Assembly (NCBI RefSeq): GCF_900078315.1
Contig: NZ_FKBS01000002.1
Coordinates: forward strand, 188,102 to 252,101
Length of the DNA stretch: 64,000 nucleotides
Reading direction: 5' to 3'
DNA from: Bordetella ansorpii
GTDB taxonomy: Bacteria > Pseudomonadota > Gammaproteobacteria > Burkholderiales > Burkholderiaceae_B
Shown piece after piece: positions 45,905 through 53,691 of this stretch; positions within the stretch are counted from its first letter, which is position 1, and each line of letters begins with the position of its first letter. The position numbers and the translations under genes were made by a program. Under the pieces are notes generated by a model. It was not told the origin of the DNA, did not search any database, and worked only from the letters and a program-made list of their open reading frames with translations.

Positions 45905-47887
45905 ATGACCGACCAGACCCAACTCTCTCGCCGCCGCGCCCTCAAGTTCCTGTCGGGCGCTCCCCTCCTGCCGCTGGGCACCGCCATGGGTTCCTCCGTC
46001 CTGCTGGCCGCCTGTGGCGGCAGCGATGACGACGACAACGATACGCCCACCGACCCCGGCACGCCGACCCCGGCGCCTGGCGCCCAGTTCGTGTCGGCCC
46101 GTTTCGTGCCGATGGCTGCGCCGTCGACGGCTGCCGACATGGCCACCACCCTGGTCAAGTCGGCCATGGAAGTCACGTATGACGACGGCACCGTCGTCAC
46201 GTACCAGCTGGGCTACGAAACGTTCTTCAACACCGGCGACATGGTGCCGGACGGCAACGGCGGCACGACGCTGGCCGGCGGCTACTACGACATCAACAAC
46301 AACCCGATCATCGATAATTCGGTGGTGGGCAAGGAACGCCAGTTCTTCTCGGGCTGCCCGGATGGCACGTCGCTGCTGAAGCTGGACAACCCCACGGTTC
46401 CCGGCGTCACCGGCAACACCCTGTTCGCCGTCGTGCAGTTCGAATACAACGACGTCGACCAGGCTGGCGGCACGACCTATGGCCGCCTGCCCGCGCCGTA
46501 CGGCATCCTGACGCTGGACCAGAACCCTGAGACCGGCGAGCTGAAGCTGGTCAAGTACCACAACGTCGACACCTCTTCGGTCAACGGCATCTGGATTCCC
46601 TGTGGCGCCAGCCTGTCGCCCTGGAACACCCACCTGTCCAGCGAAGAGTACGAACCCGACGCCTCGCTGGCCACCAACGCCCAGCTGACCGCCTTCGGCA
46701 ATGCCCTGTACGCCAACTCGGGCGCCCGTGCCCGCGCCTACAACTACGGCCACATGCCCGAAGTCGTGGTGAACCCGGACGGCACCGGCACGATCAAGAA
46801 GCACTACTGCATGGGCCGCATCTCGCATGAACTGGTGCAGGTCATGCCCGACCAGCGTACCGTTCTGATGGGTGATGACGCCACCAACGGCGGTCTGTTC
46901 ATGTTCGTCGCCGACCGCGAAAAAGATCTGTCCGCCGGTACGCTCTACGTCGCCCAGTTCACGCAAGGCACTGGCGCAGCCGCCTCTGTCGGCCTGGGTT
47001 CGGGCAGCCTGAAGTGGATCAAGCTGGGCCATGCGACCAGCGAAGAAATCCGCGGCATGGCCAGCGGCCTGAATTTCTCCGACATCATGGAGAAGTCCGC
47101 GACCGCCGCAACCGGCTACACGCAGATCAACTTCAATGGCAGGACCGAATATGTCCGCGTCCTTGATGGCATGGAAAAGGCGGCGGCGTTCCTGGAAACC
47201 CACCGCTACGCCGCCATGGTCGGCGGCAGCATGTGGCTGACCAAGAATGAAGGCACCACCGTCAACATCAAGGACAAGATCCTGTACTCGGCCATCGCCA
47301 ACATCGGCAGCGCCATGGTTGCCGGCGAAACGAGCAACCCCGCCGGCGGTCCCGGCGTGGACGAGGTCATCGATGCCGGCGGCGTCATTGCCAGCAAGAT
47401 GGCCGGCGGCCAAGCCGACACCGATGCTGCCGCCATCGACAGCGAATGGGTGCCCGTTTCGTACTCGACGCTGTTCGTGGGCAAGGATCTCGACACGGCC
47501 GACGCACTGGGTAACGAATGCGATCCCGAACTGGTAGGCAGCCCCGACAACCTGAAATTCTCGGAAAAGCTGCGCACCCTGTTCATCGGCGAAGACAGCA
47601 GCTATCACGTCAACAACTTCCTGTGGGCCTACAACGTCGACACCAAGGAACTGTCGCGTCTGCTCTCCACGCCCGCCGGCGCCGAGTCCACCGGTCTGCA
47701 CGCCGTGGACGAACTCAACGGCTTCACGTACATCATGAGCAACTTCCAGCACGCTGGCGACTTCCTGGGCACCATGCCCACCGATCTGGTGAGCGAAATC
47801 GAACCCCTGATCGATGCCGCCTACAAGGACAAGTTCTCGGCTTCGGTCGGCTACATCACCGGCCTGACGATGAGCGAAAAGAAGTAA
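45905..47887 (+). CDS. phoX: PhoX-type alkaline phosphatase, Tat lipoprotein (copy 1)
   Basis: The 660-residue protein has a twin-arginine signal (SRRRALKFLSG) followed by a lipobox LLAAC (Cys37), so it is probably exported folded and lipidated. It has the PhoX (DUF839) sequence: GCPDGTSLLKLDNPTV, WIPCGASLSPWNTHLSSEEYEPD, GHMPEVVV, GRISHELVQVMPDQRTVLMGDD, NGGLFMFVAD, KAAAFLETHRYAAM and KFSEKLRTLFIGEDS. PhoX enzymes use calcium and iron and release phosphate from esters. An acidic linker (SDDDDND) follows the lipid anchor. The Pho box at 45728 suggests induction by phosphate starvation. It is paralogous to the next gene. Confidence 0.93.
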   Translation: MTDQTQLSRRRALKFLSGAPLLPLGTAMGSSVLLAACGGSDDDDNDTPTDPGTPTPAPGAQFVSARFVPMAAPSTAADMATTLVKSAMEVTYDDGTVVTYQLGYETFFNTGDMVPDGNGGTTLAGGYYDINNNPIIDNSVVGKERQFFSGCPDGTSLLKLDNPTVPGVTGNTLFAVVQFEYNDVDQAGGTTYGRLPAPYGILTLDQNPETGELKLVKYHNVDTSSVNGIWIPCGASLSPWNTHLSSEEYEPDASLATNAQLTAFGNALYANSGARARAYNYGHMPEVVVNPDGTGTIKKHYCMGRISHELVQVMPDQRTVLMGDDATNGGLFMFVADREKDLSAGTLYVAQFTQGTGAAASVGLGSGSLKWIKLGHATSEEIRGMASGLNFSDIMEKSATAATGYTQINFNGRTEYVRVLDGMEKAAAFLETHRYAAMVGGSMWLTKNEGTTVNIKDKILYSAIANIGSAMVAGETSNPAGGPGVDEVIDAGGVIASKMAGGQADTDAAAIDSEWVPVSYSTLFVGKDLDTADALGNECDPELVGSPDNLKFSEKLRTLFIGEDSSYHVNNFLWAYNVDTKELSRLLSTPAGAESTGLHAVDELNGFTYIMSNFQHAGDFLGTMPTDLVSEIEPLIDAAYKDKFSASVGYITGLTMSEKK

Positions 47888-47979
47888 GGCAGTAACCCCC
47901 GGCCGTCCCCGGACGGCCCGCCTCACGGCACTGGCGCGAACCGCCGCGCATCGATCTGTCTCCTCTCCTCCAGGTCGAT

Positions 47980-48001
47980 GCGCGATGTGTTCGCGCTTTT
48001 T
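47980..48001 (+). terminator. Terminator after phoX copy 1
   Basis: The stem GCGCGA/TCGCGC (47980-47985, 47991-47996) has a 5-base loop and is followed by TTTTT. It lies 93 bp after the first phoX and directly before the Pho box of the second, so the two copies are separate transcription units. A larger dyad (47945-47954 with 47975-47984) partly overlaps it. Confidence 0.65.
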
Positions 48002-48002
48002 C

Positions 48003-48020
48003 ATGTCATTTTGCTTTCAC
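48003..48020 (+). promoter_or_regulatory. Pho box before phoX copy 2
   Basis: ATGTCAT-TTTG-CTTTCAC gives two 7-bp direct repeats with 11-bp spacing, in the same form as the site before copy 1 (GTGTCAT/CTTTCAT). It lies 90 bp before the ATG of the second phoX. Confidence 0.6.
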
Positions 48021-48109
48021 GCAGCAGGCCGAACATGGCGTAGCCTGCCGGGTCGTGCGCATGGTGGGCCAGCGATTTGCCCTCCATCCTTTCGCAATCG
48101 GACCCCGAC

Positions 48110-50032
48110 ATGCCTGAGACGACCTCTTCCTCGCGCCGCCGCGCCCTGAAACTGCTGGCCGGCGCGCCGCTGTTGCCCGTGGGCGCCTTCGGCGCCGCTC
48201 CCGCCTGGGCGGCCCCGAAAGGCGCCACCTTCGCCTCCGCCCGCTTCGTGCCCATGGCCGCCCCCACGCTGGCCCAGCCCGAGGAAATGGCCACGACCCT
48301 GGTGAAGTCCGCCCTGGAAGTTGCCTACAGCGACGGCAGCAAGCAGACCTACCAACTGGGCTACGAGCCCTTCTTCACCACCGGCGACCAGGTGCCCGAC
48401 GGCCATGGCGGCCAGACGCTGGCGGGCGGTTACTACGACATCCACAACAAGCCCATCATGGACACCTCGGGCGCCACGCCGCGCCAGTTCTATTCGGATT
48501 GTCCGGACGGTTCCTCGCTCATCAGGCTGGCTCGCCCCAGCGTGCAAGGCGTGAAAGGCAACACCGTGTTCGCGGTGGTGCAGTTCGAATACACCACCCG
48601 CAACCTGAAGGGCGACGAGATGTACGGCCGCCTGCCCTCGCCCATCGCCGTACTGACGCTGGACCAGGATCCGAAAACCGGCGCTCTCGATTTGGTCAAA
48701 TACCATAACGTGGACACGTCGAAGGTCAAGGGCCTGTGGATCACCTGTGGCGCCAGCCTGTCGCCCTGGAACACCCACCTGTCCAGCGAAGAGTACGAAC
48801 CCGACGGCGCCAAGCCCGACAGTGCCCAGATGAAGACCTTCGGCGCCAACCTCTACGGCTCGGCGGACCATGCGGCCAATCCCTACGACTACGGCCACCT
48901 GCCCGAAGTCACCGTGCATCCCGACGGCACCGGCAGCATCAGGAAGCACTACTGCCTGGGCCGCATCTCGCACGAGCTGATCCAGGTCATGCCCGACCAG
49001 CGCACCGCGCTGATGGGCGACGACGCCACCAACGGCGGCCTGTTCATGTTCGTGGCGGACCAGGCGGCCGATCTTTCAGCCGGCACGCTGTACGTGGCCC
49101 GGTACACGCAGACCTCGTCGCAAGGCGTGGGCGGCGGCACGATGCGATGGATCCGGCTGGGCCACGCCACCAGCGACGAGATCCGCGCGCTGGCCGCGAC
49201 ACTGACCATCGGCGACATCATGGACGTCGCCACCAAGAACCCGAACGACGCCAGCTATACCGCGATCCACCACAACGGCCAGCCGAACTGGATCCGCATC
49301 AAGCCCAGGATGGAAAAAGCGGCGGCCTTTCTCGAAACGCACCGCTACGCCGCCTACGTCGGCGCCAGCATGGCGCTGACCAAGAACGAAGGCACCACCG
49401 TCAACATCAGGGACAAGATCGCCTACTCGGCGCTGGCCAACGTGGTCGACTCGATGGTCAAGGGCGGCCGCGGCTGGTACGAAGACAGCGGCATCGCGCT
49501 GGACCGGAGACTGCAGGCCGGCGGCATCCTGGCGCACAAAATGCAGGGCGGCCAGAAAGACACCCGGGGCCAGCCGATCCGCAGCGACTGGGTGCCCACC
49601 GTCTCGTCCACCCTGCTGACGGGCCAGGACATTGCCGCCGACGAACTGGGCAACACCGCGCACCCGGACCACATCGCCAGCCCCGACAACCTGAAGTTCT
49701 CGGAAAAGCTGCGCACCCTGTTCATCGGCGAGGACAGCGGCAACCACGTCAACAACTTCCTGTGGGCCTACAACGTCGATACGAAGGAACTGTCGCGCAT
49801 CCTGTCGACGCCGGCCGGCGCCGAATCCACCGGCCTGCACGCCGTGGACGAGATCAATGGCTGGACCTACATCATGAGCAACTTCCAGCATGCCGGCGAC
49901 TGGGACAGGAAGGGCTTCCACGACAAGGTCAAGGACAAGCTCGACCCGCTGGTGAAGGCCAACTACAAGGACCGCTACGGCGCCAGCGTCGGGTACATCA
50001 CGGGTGTGGACCTGCGTGCCAAAGGCGCTTGA
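48110..50032 (+). CDS. phoX: PhoX-type alkaline phosphatase, Tat-exported (copy 2)
   Basis: The 640-residue protein has a twin-arginine signal (SSRRRALKLLAGAPLL) ending in AWA before APKGA, with no lipobox cysteine, so it should be soluble in the periplasm or secreted. The body follows copy 1 almost motif for motif (CGASLSPWNTHLSSEEYEPD, GRISHELIQVMPDQRTALMGDD, FSEKLRTLFIGEDS). The main differences are the missing lipid anchor and a changed central loop. The ATG at 48110 is preferred to an in-frame upstream codon because the Tat signal starts there. Duplication with different localisation is the main point of interest. Confidence 0.93.
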   Translation: MPETTSSSRRRALKLLAGAPLLPVGAFGAAPAWAAPKGATFASARFVPMAAPTLAQPEEMATTLVKSALEVAYSDGSKQTYQLGYEPFFTTGDQVPDGHGGQTLAGGYYDIHNKPIMDTSGATPRQFYSDCPDGSSLIRLARPSVQGVKGNTVFAVVQFEYTTRNLKGDEMYGRLPSPIAVLTLDQDPKTGALDLVKYHNVDTSKVKGLWITCGASLSPWNTHLSSEEYEPDGAKPDSAQMKTFGANLYGSADHAANPYDYGHLPEVTVHPDGTGSIRKHYCLGRISHELIQVMPDQRTALMGDDATNGGLFMFVADQAADLSAGTLYVARYTQTSSQGVGGGTMRWIRLGHATSDEIRALAATLTIGDIMDVATKNPNDASYTAIHHNGQPNWIRIKPRMEKAAAFLETHRYAAYVGASMALTKNEGTTVNIRDKIAYSALANVVDSMVKGGRGWYEDSGIALDRRLQAGGILAHKMQGGQKDTRGQPIRSDWVPTVSSTLLTGQDIAADELGNTAHPDHIASPDNLKFSEKLRTLFIGEDSGNHVNNFLWAYNVDTKELSRILSTPAGAESTGLHAVDEINGWTYIMSNFQHAGDWDRKGFHDKVKDKLDPLVKANYKDRYGASVGYITGVDLRAKGA

Positions 50033-50140
50033 CCCGAGGGCAGGGACGGCGCTGACGCCGGCCCGTCTGTCCCGCAGGGGGCCGTCCAAGCCGAATGCTC
50101 GCCGTGGGCCTGCCGCGACGGCGCGGCGGGCCTCGCCATC

Positions 50141-50174
50141 CGCACGCTTCTGTTCGCGTGCGAGGCTCCTTTTA
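50141..50174 (+). terminator. Terminator after phoX copy 2
   Basis: A 7-bp stem CGCACGC/GCGTGCG with an 8-base loop, extended by outer GCCTC/GAGGC pairing, is followed by CCTTTTAG. It lies between the phoX stop and the end of the convergent DnaJ-like gene. Confidence 0.6.
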
Positions 50175-50188
50175 GTATCAACAGGCCC

Positions 50189-51106
50189 CTAGACCGTGCC
50201 GAACGCCGCGCGGCGCGGGTCGAACGGCAGCTCGCGCGCCATCTGCTCGTACAGCTCGCGCGCGCGTTCGCTGTCGGCCGGCGGCAGGGCCACCTCGAGC
50301 GACAGATACAGATCGCCCGCGGGCTTGCCGGGCAGGCCGCGTCCCTTCAGGCGCAGCTTGCGGCCCGCGACGGAGCCGGGCGGCACGGTGATCTCGACCG
50401 CGCCGCCGGGGGTGGGCACCCGCACCGACGCCCCCAGCGCGGCCTCCCAGGGGGTGACGGGCAAAGTCATGTGCAGATCGCGGCCCTCGGCCCGGTACAG
50501 CCGGTGCGGCAGGAAACGCACCTCCAGCAGCAGGTCGCCGTTGCCGCCGCCACCCATGCCGGGCATGCCCTGACCCGCCAGCCGGATCTGCTGGCCCTCG
50601 CGCACGCCAGGCGGAATGCGCACGCTCAGCGTGCGGGTGCGGATCTGCTGGCGCCCCTGGGCATCGGCCTCGACGGTGCGCAGGCTGACCTCGCGCGTGG
50701 CGCCCTGCAGGGCATCGTCCAGATCGACGTCGATGACGGCATGATGGTCTTCGCCACGCGCCCGGAACGCGCGCGAGCCGGCCTGGCCCGCGCCGAATAA
50801 CGACGAGAAGAATTCGCTGAACTCATCCGCGCCGCCTTGCTCGCCGCGAAAGGCAAAGTCGCGTTCCCAGCCAGGCGGCGGCTGGCGGTGGCCGCCGTCC
50901 AGCACCTGGTCGTAGGCGGCGCGCTTCTCGGCGTCGCCCAGCACTTCGTTGGCCTCGTTGACCTCGCGCATGCGCGCGTCGGCGTCGGGCTCCTTGCTGA
51001 CGTCGGGGTGATACTTGCGGGCAAGCTTGCGGTAGGCGCGCCGGATGTCTTCGTTGGAAGCCGTGCGCGCCACGCCGAGGATGCCGTAGTAGTCCTTGAA
51101 CTCCAT
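50189..51106 (-). CDS. cbpA: CbpA-like DnaJ-family co-chaperone
   Basis: The 305-residue protein has a J-domain (DYYGILGVARTASNEDIRRAYRKLARKYHPDVS, with the HPD motif), a Gly/Phe-containing linker and the DnaJ C-terminal substrate domains (IPPGVREGQQIRLAGQGMPGMGGGGNGDLLLEVRFLPHRLYRAEGRDLHMTLP-type sequence). It lacks the cysteine-rich zinc domain, so it is the CbpA type. It would stimulate DnaK. No chaperone-modulator gene (cbpM) adjoins it: neighbours are phoX and a GNAT gene. The ATG at 51106 starts the J-domain directly. Confidence 0.92.
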   Translation of the reverse strand: MEFKDYYGILGVARTASNEDIRRAYRKLARKYHPDVSKEPDADARMREVNEANEVLGDAEKRAAYDQVLDGGHRQPPPGWERDFAFRGEQGGADEFSEFFSSLFGAGQAGSRAFRARGEDHHAVIDVDLDDALQGATREVSLRTVEADAQGRQQIRTRTLSVRIPPGVREGQQIRLAGQGMPGMGGGGNGDLLLEVRFLPHRLYRAEGRDLHMTLPVTPWEAALGASVRVPTPGGAVEITVPPGSVAGRKLRLKGRGLPGKPAGDLYLSLEVALPPADSERARELYEQMARELPFDPRRAAFGTV

Positions 51107-51326
51107 GAACGGCTCGCTTTCAGAATGGTAGAGGACGCACGCGGGCGACGGGCGCGGCGGCATCCCGGGGATGCATTGCAGATGGGGGTAGACCGGTGGA
51201 TATTCAATGCCGCACCGCCGCACGGGCGGCTCTTCTATACTGCTGCGGCATGAAGCCGCCGCCCATCTCCGAAGGCAAACCCTGCCCGGCGGTCACCCGT
51301 TTCCCGCCATCTTCCCAGACCACCCC

Positions 51327-51812
51327 ATGCCGGACATCATCGACGTCGATTTCGCCAACCCCGACCATGCGCGCGACCTGATCGCGCTGCTGAACGAGTA
51401 CGCCAGCGGCGACATGGGCAGCGGCGAATCCCTGCCCGAACGGGTTTGCCGCGAGTTGCCGGCGGCCTTGGCGGCGCGGCCCTGGGCGCACGCGCTGCTG
51501 GCCTACGTCGATGGCAAGCCCGCCGGATTGGCCGTCTACTTCGAAGGCTTCTCCACCTTCGCCTGCCAACCGCTGGTGAACCTGCACGATTTCATGGTGT
51601 CCGCGCCTTTCCGCGGCCAGGGCATCGCCCGGCAATTGCTCGATGCCCTCGACGCCTCGGCCCGGCGGCTGGGCTGCTGCAAGATCACGCTGGAGGTGCT
51701 GGAAGGCAACGGCCCCGCCCAGGCGCTGTACCGCAAGATGGGCTACGAGGCCTATCAATTGCAGGATGCCAACGGCCAGGCCGTCTTCTGGCAAAAGAAG
51801 CTGGCCGACTGA
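51327..51812 (+). CDS. GNAT family N-acetyltransferase
   Basis: The 161-residue protein has the GNAT core: ALLAYVDGKPAGLAVYFEGFSTF, LHDFMVSAPFRGQGIARQLLDAL (acetyl-CoA loop R/Q-x-x-G-x-G/A) and KITLEVLEGNGPAQALYRKMGYEAY. It transfers acetyl from acetyl-CoA to an amine; the substrate is unknown. The ATG at 51327 was chosen because homology starts close after it. The DinB-like gene follows within 10 bp on the same strand, so the two are likely co-transcribed. Confidence 0.87.
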   Translation: MPDIIDVDFANPDHARDLIALLNEYASGDMGSGESLPERVCRELPAALAARPWAHALLAYVDGKPAGLAVYFEGFSTFACQPLVNLHDFMVSAPFRGQGIARQLLDALDASARRLGCCKITLEVLEGNGPAQALYRKMGYEAYQLQDANGQAVFWQKKLAD

Positions 51813-51821
51813 GCCCCCACC

Positions 51822-52367
51822 ATGCCCGACTGCCGCGACATCCGCCTGATGGCCGACTACAACGCCTGGATGAACGGGCAACTGTACGCGGCCGCCGTCC
51901 AGCTGTCGGAGGCCGAGTTGGCCGCCCCGCGCGGCGCCTACTTCGGTTCGCTGCTGGGCACGTTGAACCACATCCTGGTCGGCGACATCTCGTGGCTGAA
52001 GCGCTTCGCCACGCATCCGGCCGGCCATCCAGCGCTGGCGCCCCTGCAAGACACGCCCACGCCCGCCTCGCTGGACACGATCCTGCACCACGACCTCGCC
52101 GGCCTGACGCGGCATCGCCAGTCGCTGGATGCGATGATCGTGGCGTGGGCCGCCGAACTGCGTGACGCCGACCTGGAACACAGTCTGCGCTACGCCAACC
52201 GGCTGGGCATCGTATCCGAACGCCATTTCGGCAGCCTGCTGCTGCATTTCTTCAATCACCAGACGCACCATCGCGGCCAGGCCGCCACGCTGCTGACGCA
52301 AGCCGGCGTGGATACCGGCGTGACCGACCTGCTGGTGCGCATTCCCGACACTTTGCGGCCCGATTGA
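51822..52367 (+). CDS. DinB family metal-dependent four-helix protein
   Basis: The 181-residue protein matches the DinB/YfiT-like fold. It has MADYNAWMNGQLYAA at the first helix, LLGTLNHILVGDISWLKRF with the first metal histidine, and LLHFFNHQTHHRGQAATLL with the last two (H-x3-H). Members include thiol transferases, but many are uncharacterised. It starts 9 bp after the GNAT stop. I infer no specific substrate. Confidence 0.88.
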   Translation: MPDCRDIRLMADYNAWMNGQLYAAAVQLSEAELAAPRGAYFGSLLGTLNHILVGDISWLKRFATHPAGHPALAPLQDTPTPASLDTILHHDLAGLTRHRQSLDAMIVAWAAELRDADLEHSLRYANRLGIVSERHFGSLLLHFFNHQTHHRGQAATLLTQAGVDTGVTDLLVRIPDTLRPD

Positions 52368-52395
52368 GGCGCCGCCTGCCCCACAGGAACAAGCC

Positions 52396-52725
52396 ATGCA
52401 GATGCAGGACATCCCCTTCGGCACTACCGACTGGTCCGAGGTCCCCACCACCGAACACGCCGGCGACACCGGCCTCGCCTACTGGCGCACCCGCCAGTTC
52501 GGGCCGATCCGCGTGCGGATGGTGGAGTACACGGCGGGCTACCTGGCGGACCACTGGTGCACCAAGGGCCACATCCTGCTCTGCCTGGAAGGCGAACTGC
52601 ACACCGAACTGGAAGACGGCCGCACCTTCGTGCTGCGCCCCGGCATGAGCTACCAGGTGGCCGACGGCGCCGAGCCGCATCGCTCCAGCACCCGCACAGG
52701 CGCGAAACTCTTCATCGTGGACTGA
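52396..52725 (+). CDS. DHCW-motif cupin-fold protein
   Basis: The 109-residue protein is a single small cupin domain with an ADHWCTKGHILLCLEGELHTELEDGR stretch (the D-H-W-C motif) and LRPGMSYQVADGAEPHRS in the second motif. Such proteins are often annotated as DHCW-motif cupin-fold proteins, without a known substrate. It lies 28 bp after the DinB-like gene on the same strand, so GNAT-DinB-cupin may form one transcript. Confidence 0.83.
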   Translation: MQMQDIPFGTTDWSEVPTTEHAGDTGLAYWRTRQFGPIRVRMVEYTAGYLADHWCTKGHILLCLEGELHTELEDGRTFVLRPGMSYQVADGAEPHRSSTRTGAKLFIVD

Positions 52726-52875
52726 CCGGCCGTGTAGGCGCCCATCCCGGACCGCCCGCGTGTCGTTCCCGCGACACCGTGCGGGGCCACGCCCCGCGCC
52801 GCGCCGCAATTGCTGGTACCCTTGCCTGAGCGTGGCGGGACAGACCCGCTCTCGCAGCATTGCCGGAGATGCTTC

Positions 52876-53517
52876 GTGGTTGCCCCCCTCACCCTTTACG
52901 TCGACGCCGCCTTTCTCAGCCCCTACGCCATGTCGGCGTTCGTGGCGCTGGCCGAAAAAGGCCTGCCCATGCAGCTGCGGCCCGTCGACCTGGGCTGTGG
53001 CGAGCAGCGCATGCGGCCCTACCTGGCGCGTTCGCTCACCGGCCGCGTACCGGCGCTGACGCACGAAGACTTCCACCTGGCCGAATCCTGCGCCATCGCG
53101 CAGTACCTGGAGGAAGCCTTCCCCGCCCCCGGGCATCCGGCCCTGTATCCGCCCGGTCTGCGCAGCCGCGCCCAGGCCCGCCAGATGCAGGCCTGGCTGC
53201 GCTCGGACCTGCAGGCATTGCGACTCGACCGCCCTACCGAGGTCGTCTTCGAACACCCCGTGAACACCCCGCTGAGCGATGCCGGACAGGCCGCGGCCGC
53301 CAAATTGGTGCGGGTCGCCCAGGCACTGCTGGCGCACGGCGGACCCAATCTTTTCGGGGACTGGTGCATCGCCGATACCGACCTGGCGCTGATGCTGCAG
53401 CGCCTGGCCCGCAATGGCGACGAACTGCCTTCCGAACTGCGCAGCTATGCCGACGCGCAATGGCAACGGCCTGCGGTGCAGCTATGGGTACGGCACCACG
53501 CCGCCGCCCAGGGCTGA
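52876..53517 (+). CDS. yfcF: Glutathione S-transferase, YfcF-like
   Basis: The 213-residue protein reads VDAAFLSPYAMSAFVALAEKGLPMQLRPVDL at its thioredoxin-like domain, TGRVPALTHEDFHLAESCAIAQYLEEAF (cis-proline and Glu/Ser for glutathione), then QAWLRSDLQALR, ERPT-like DRPTEVVF and PNLFGDWCIADTDLALMLQRL. The last segments are characteristic of E. coli YfcF, a GST with peroxidase activity. The start is a GTG at 52876 with GGAG 7 bp upstream. Confidence 0.9.
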   Translation: MVAPLTLYVDAAFLSPYAMSAFVALAEKGLPMQLRPVDLGCGEQRMRPYLARSLTGRVPALTHEDFHLAESCAIAQYLEEAFPAPGHPALYPPGLRSRAQARQMQAWLRSDLQALRLDRPTEVVFEHPVNTPLSDAGQAAAAKLVRVAQALLAHGGPNLFGDWCIADTDLALMLQRLARNGDELPSELRSYADAQWQRPAVQLWVRHHAAAQG

Positions 53518-53570
53518 TGCCCCGACAAAAATCAGACTGCTTCCCGTTCTGTCGGGCAACTATCCGCGTC

Positions 53571-53576
53571 TATAAT
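53571..53576 (+). promoter_or_regulatory. Possible -10 element of the diguanylate cyclase gene
   Basis: A consensus TATAAT lies 115 bp before the GTG start at 53692, in a spacer with no other gene. No good -35 hexamer stands at the usual distance. A long-loop dyad CCCGACA/TGTCGGG (53521-53527, 53550-53556) just upstream could belong to a regulator or the end of the GST transcript. Confidence 0.35.
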
Positions 53577-53691
53577 CCGCCGAAGTAATCGTAGAACAAC
53601 AACGGGATTACCACGGCATTCCTCACCTGATGCGCTCCGACGTCCGCAACCAGGCGTTCCTCCACCGCTCACGCGTGGCAACGAGGCTCGC

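Noticed and set aside
45884-48004. Open frame of 706 codons on the minus strand opposite phoX copy 1
   Set aside because: It is a shadow of a well-supported gene, with Gly/Val/His-rich composition and no motif.
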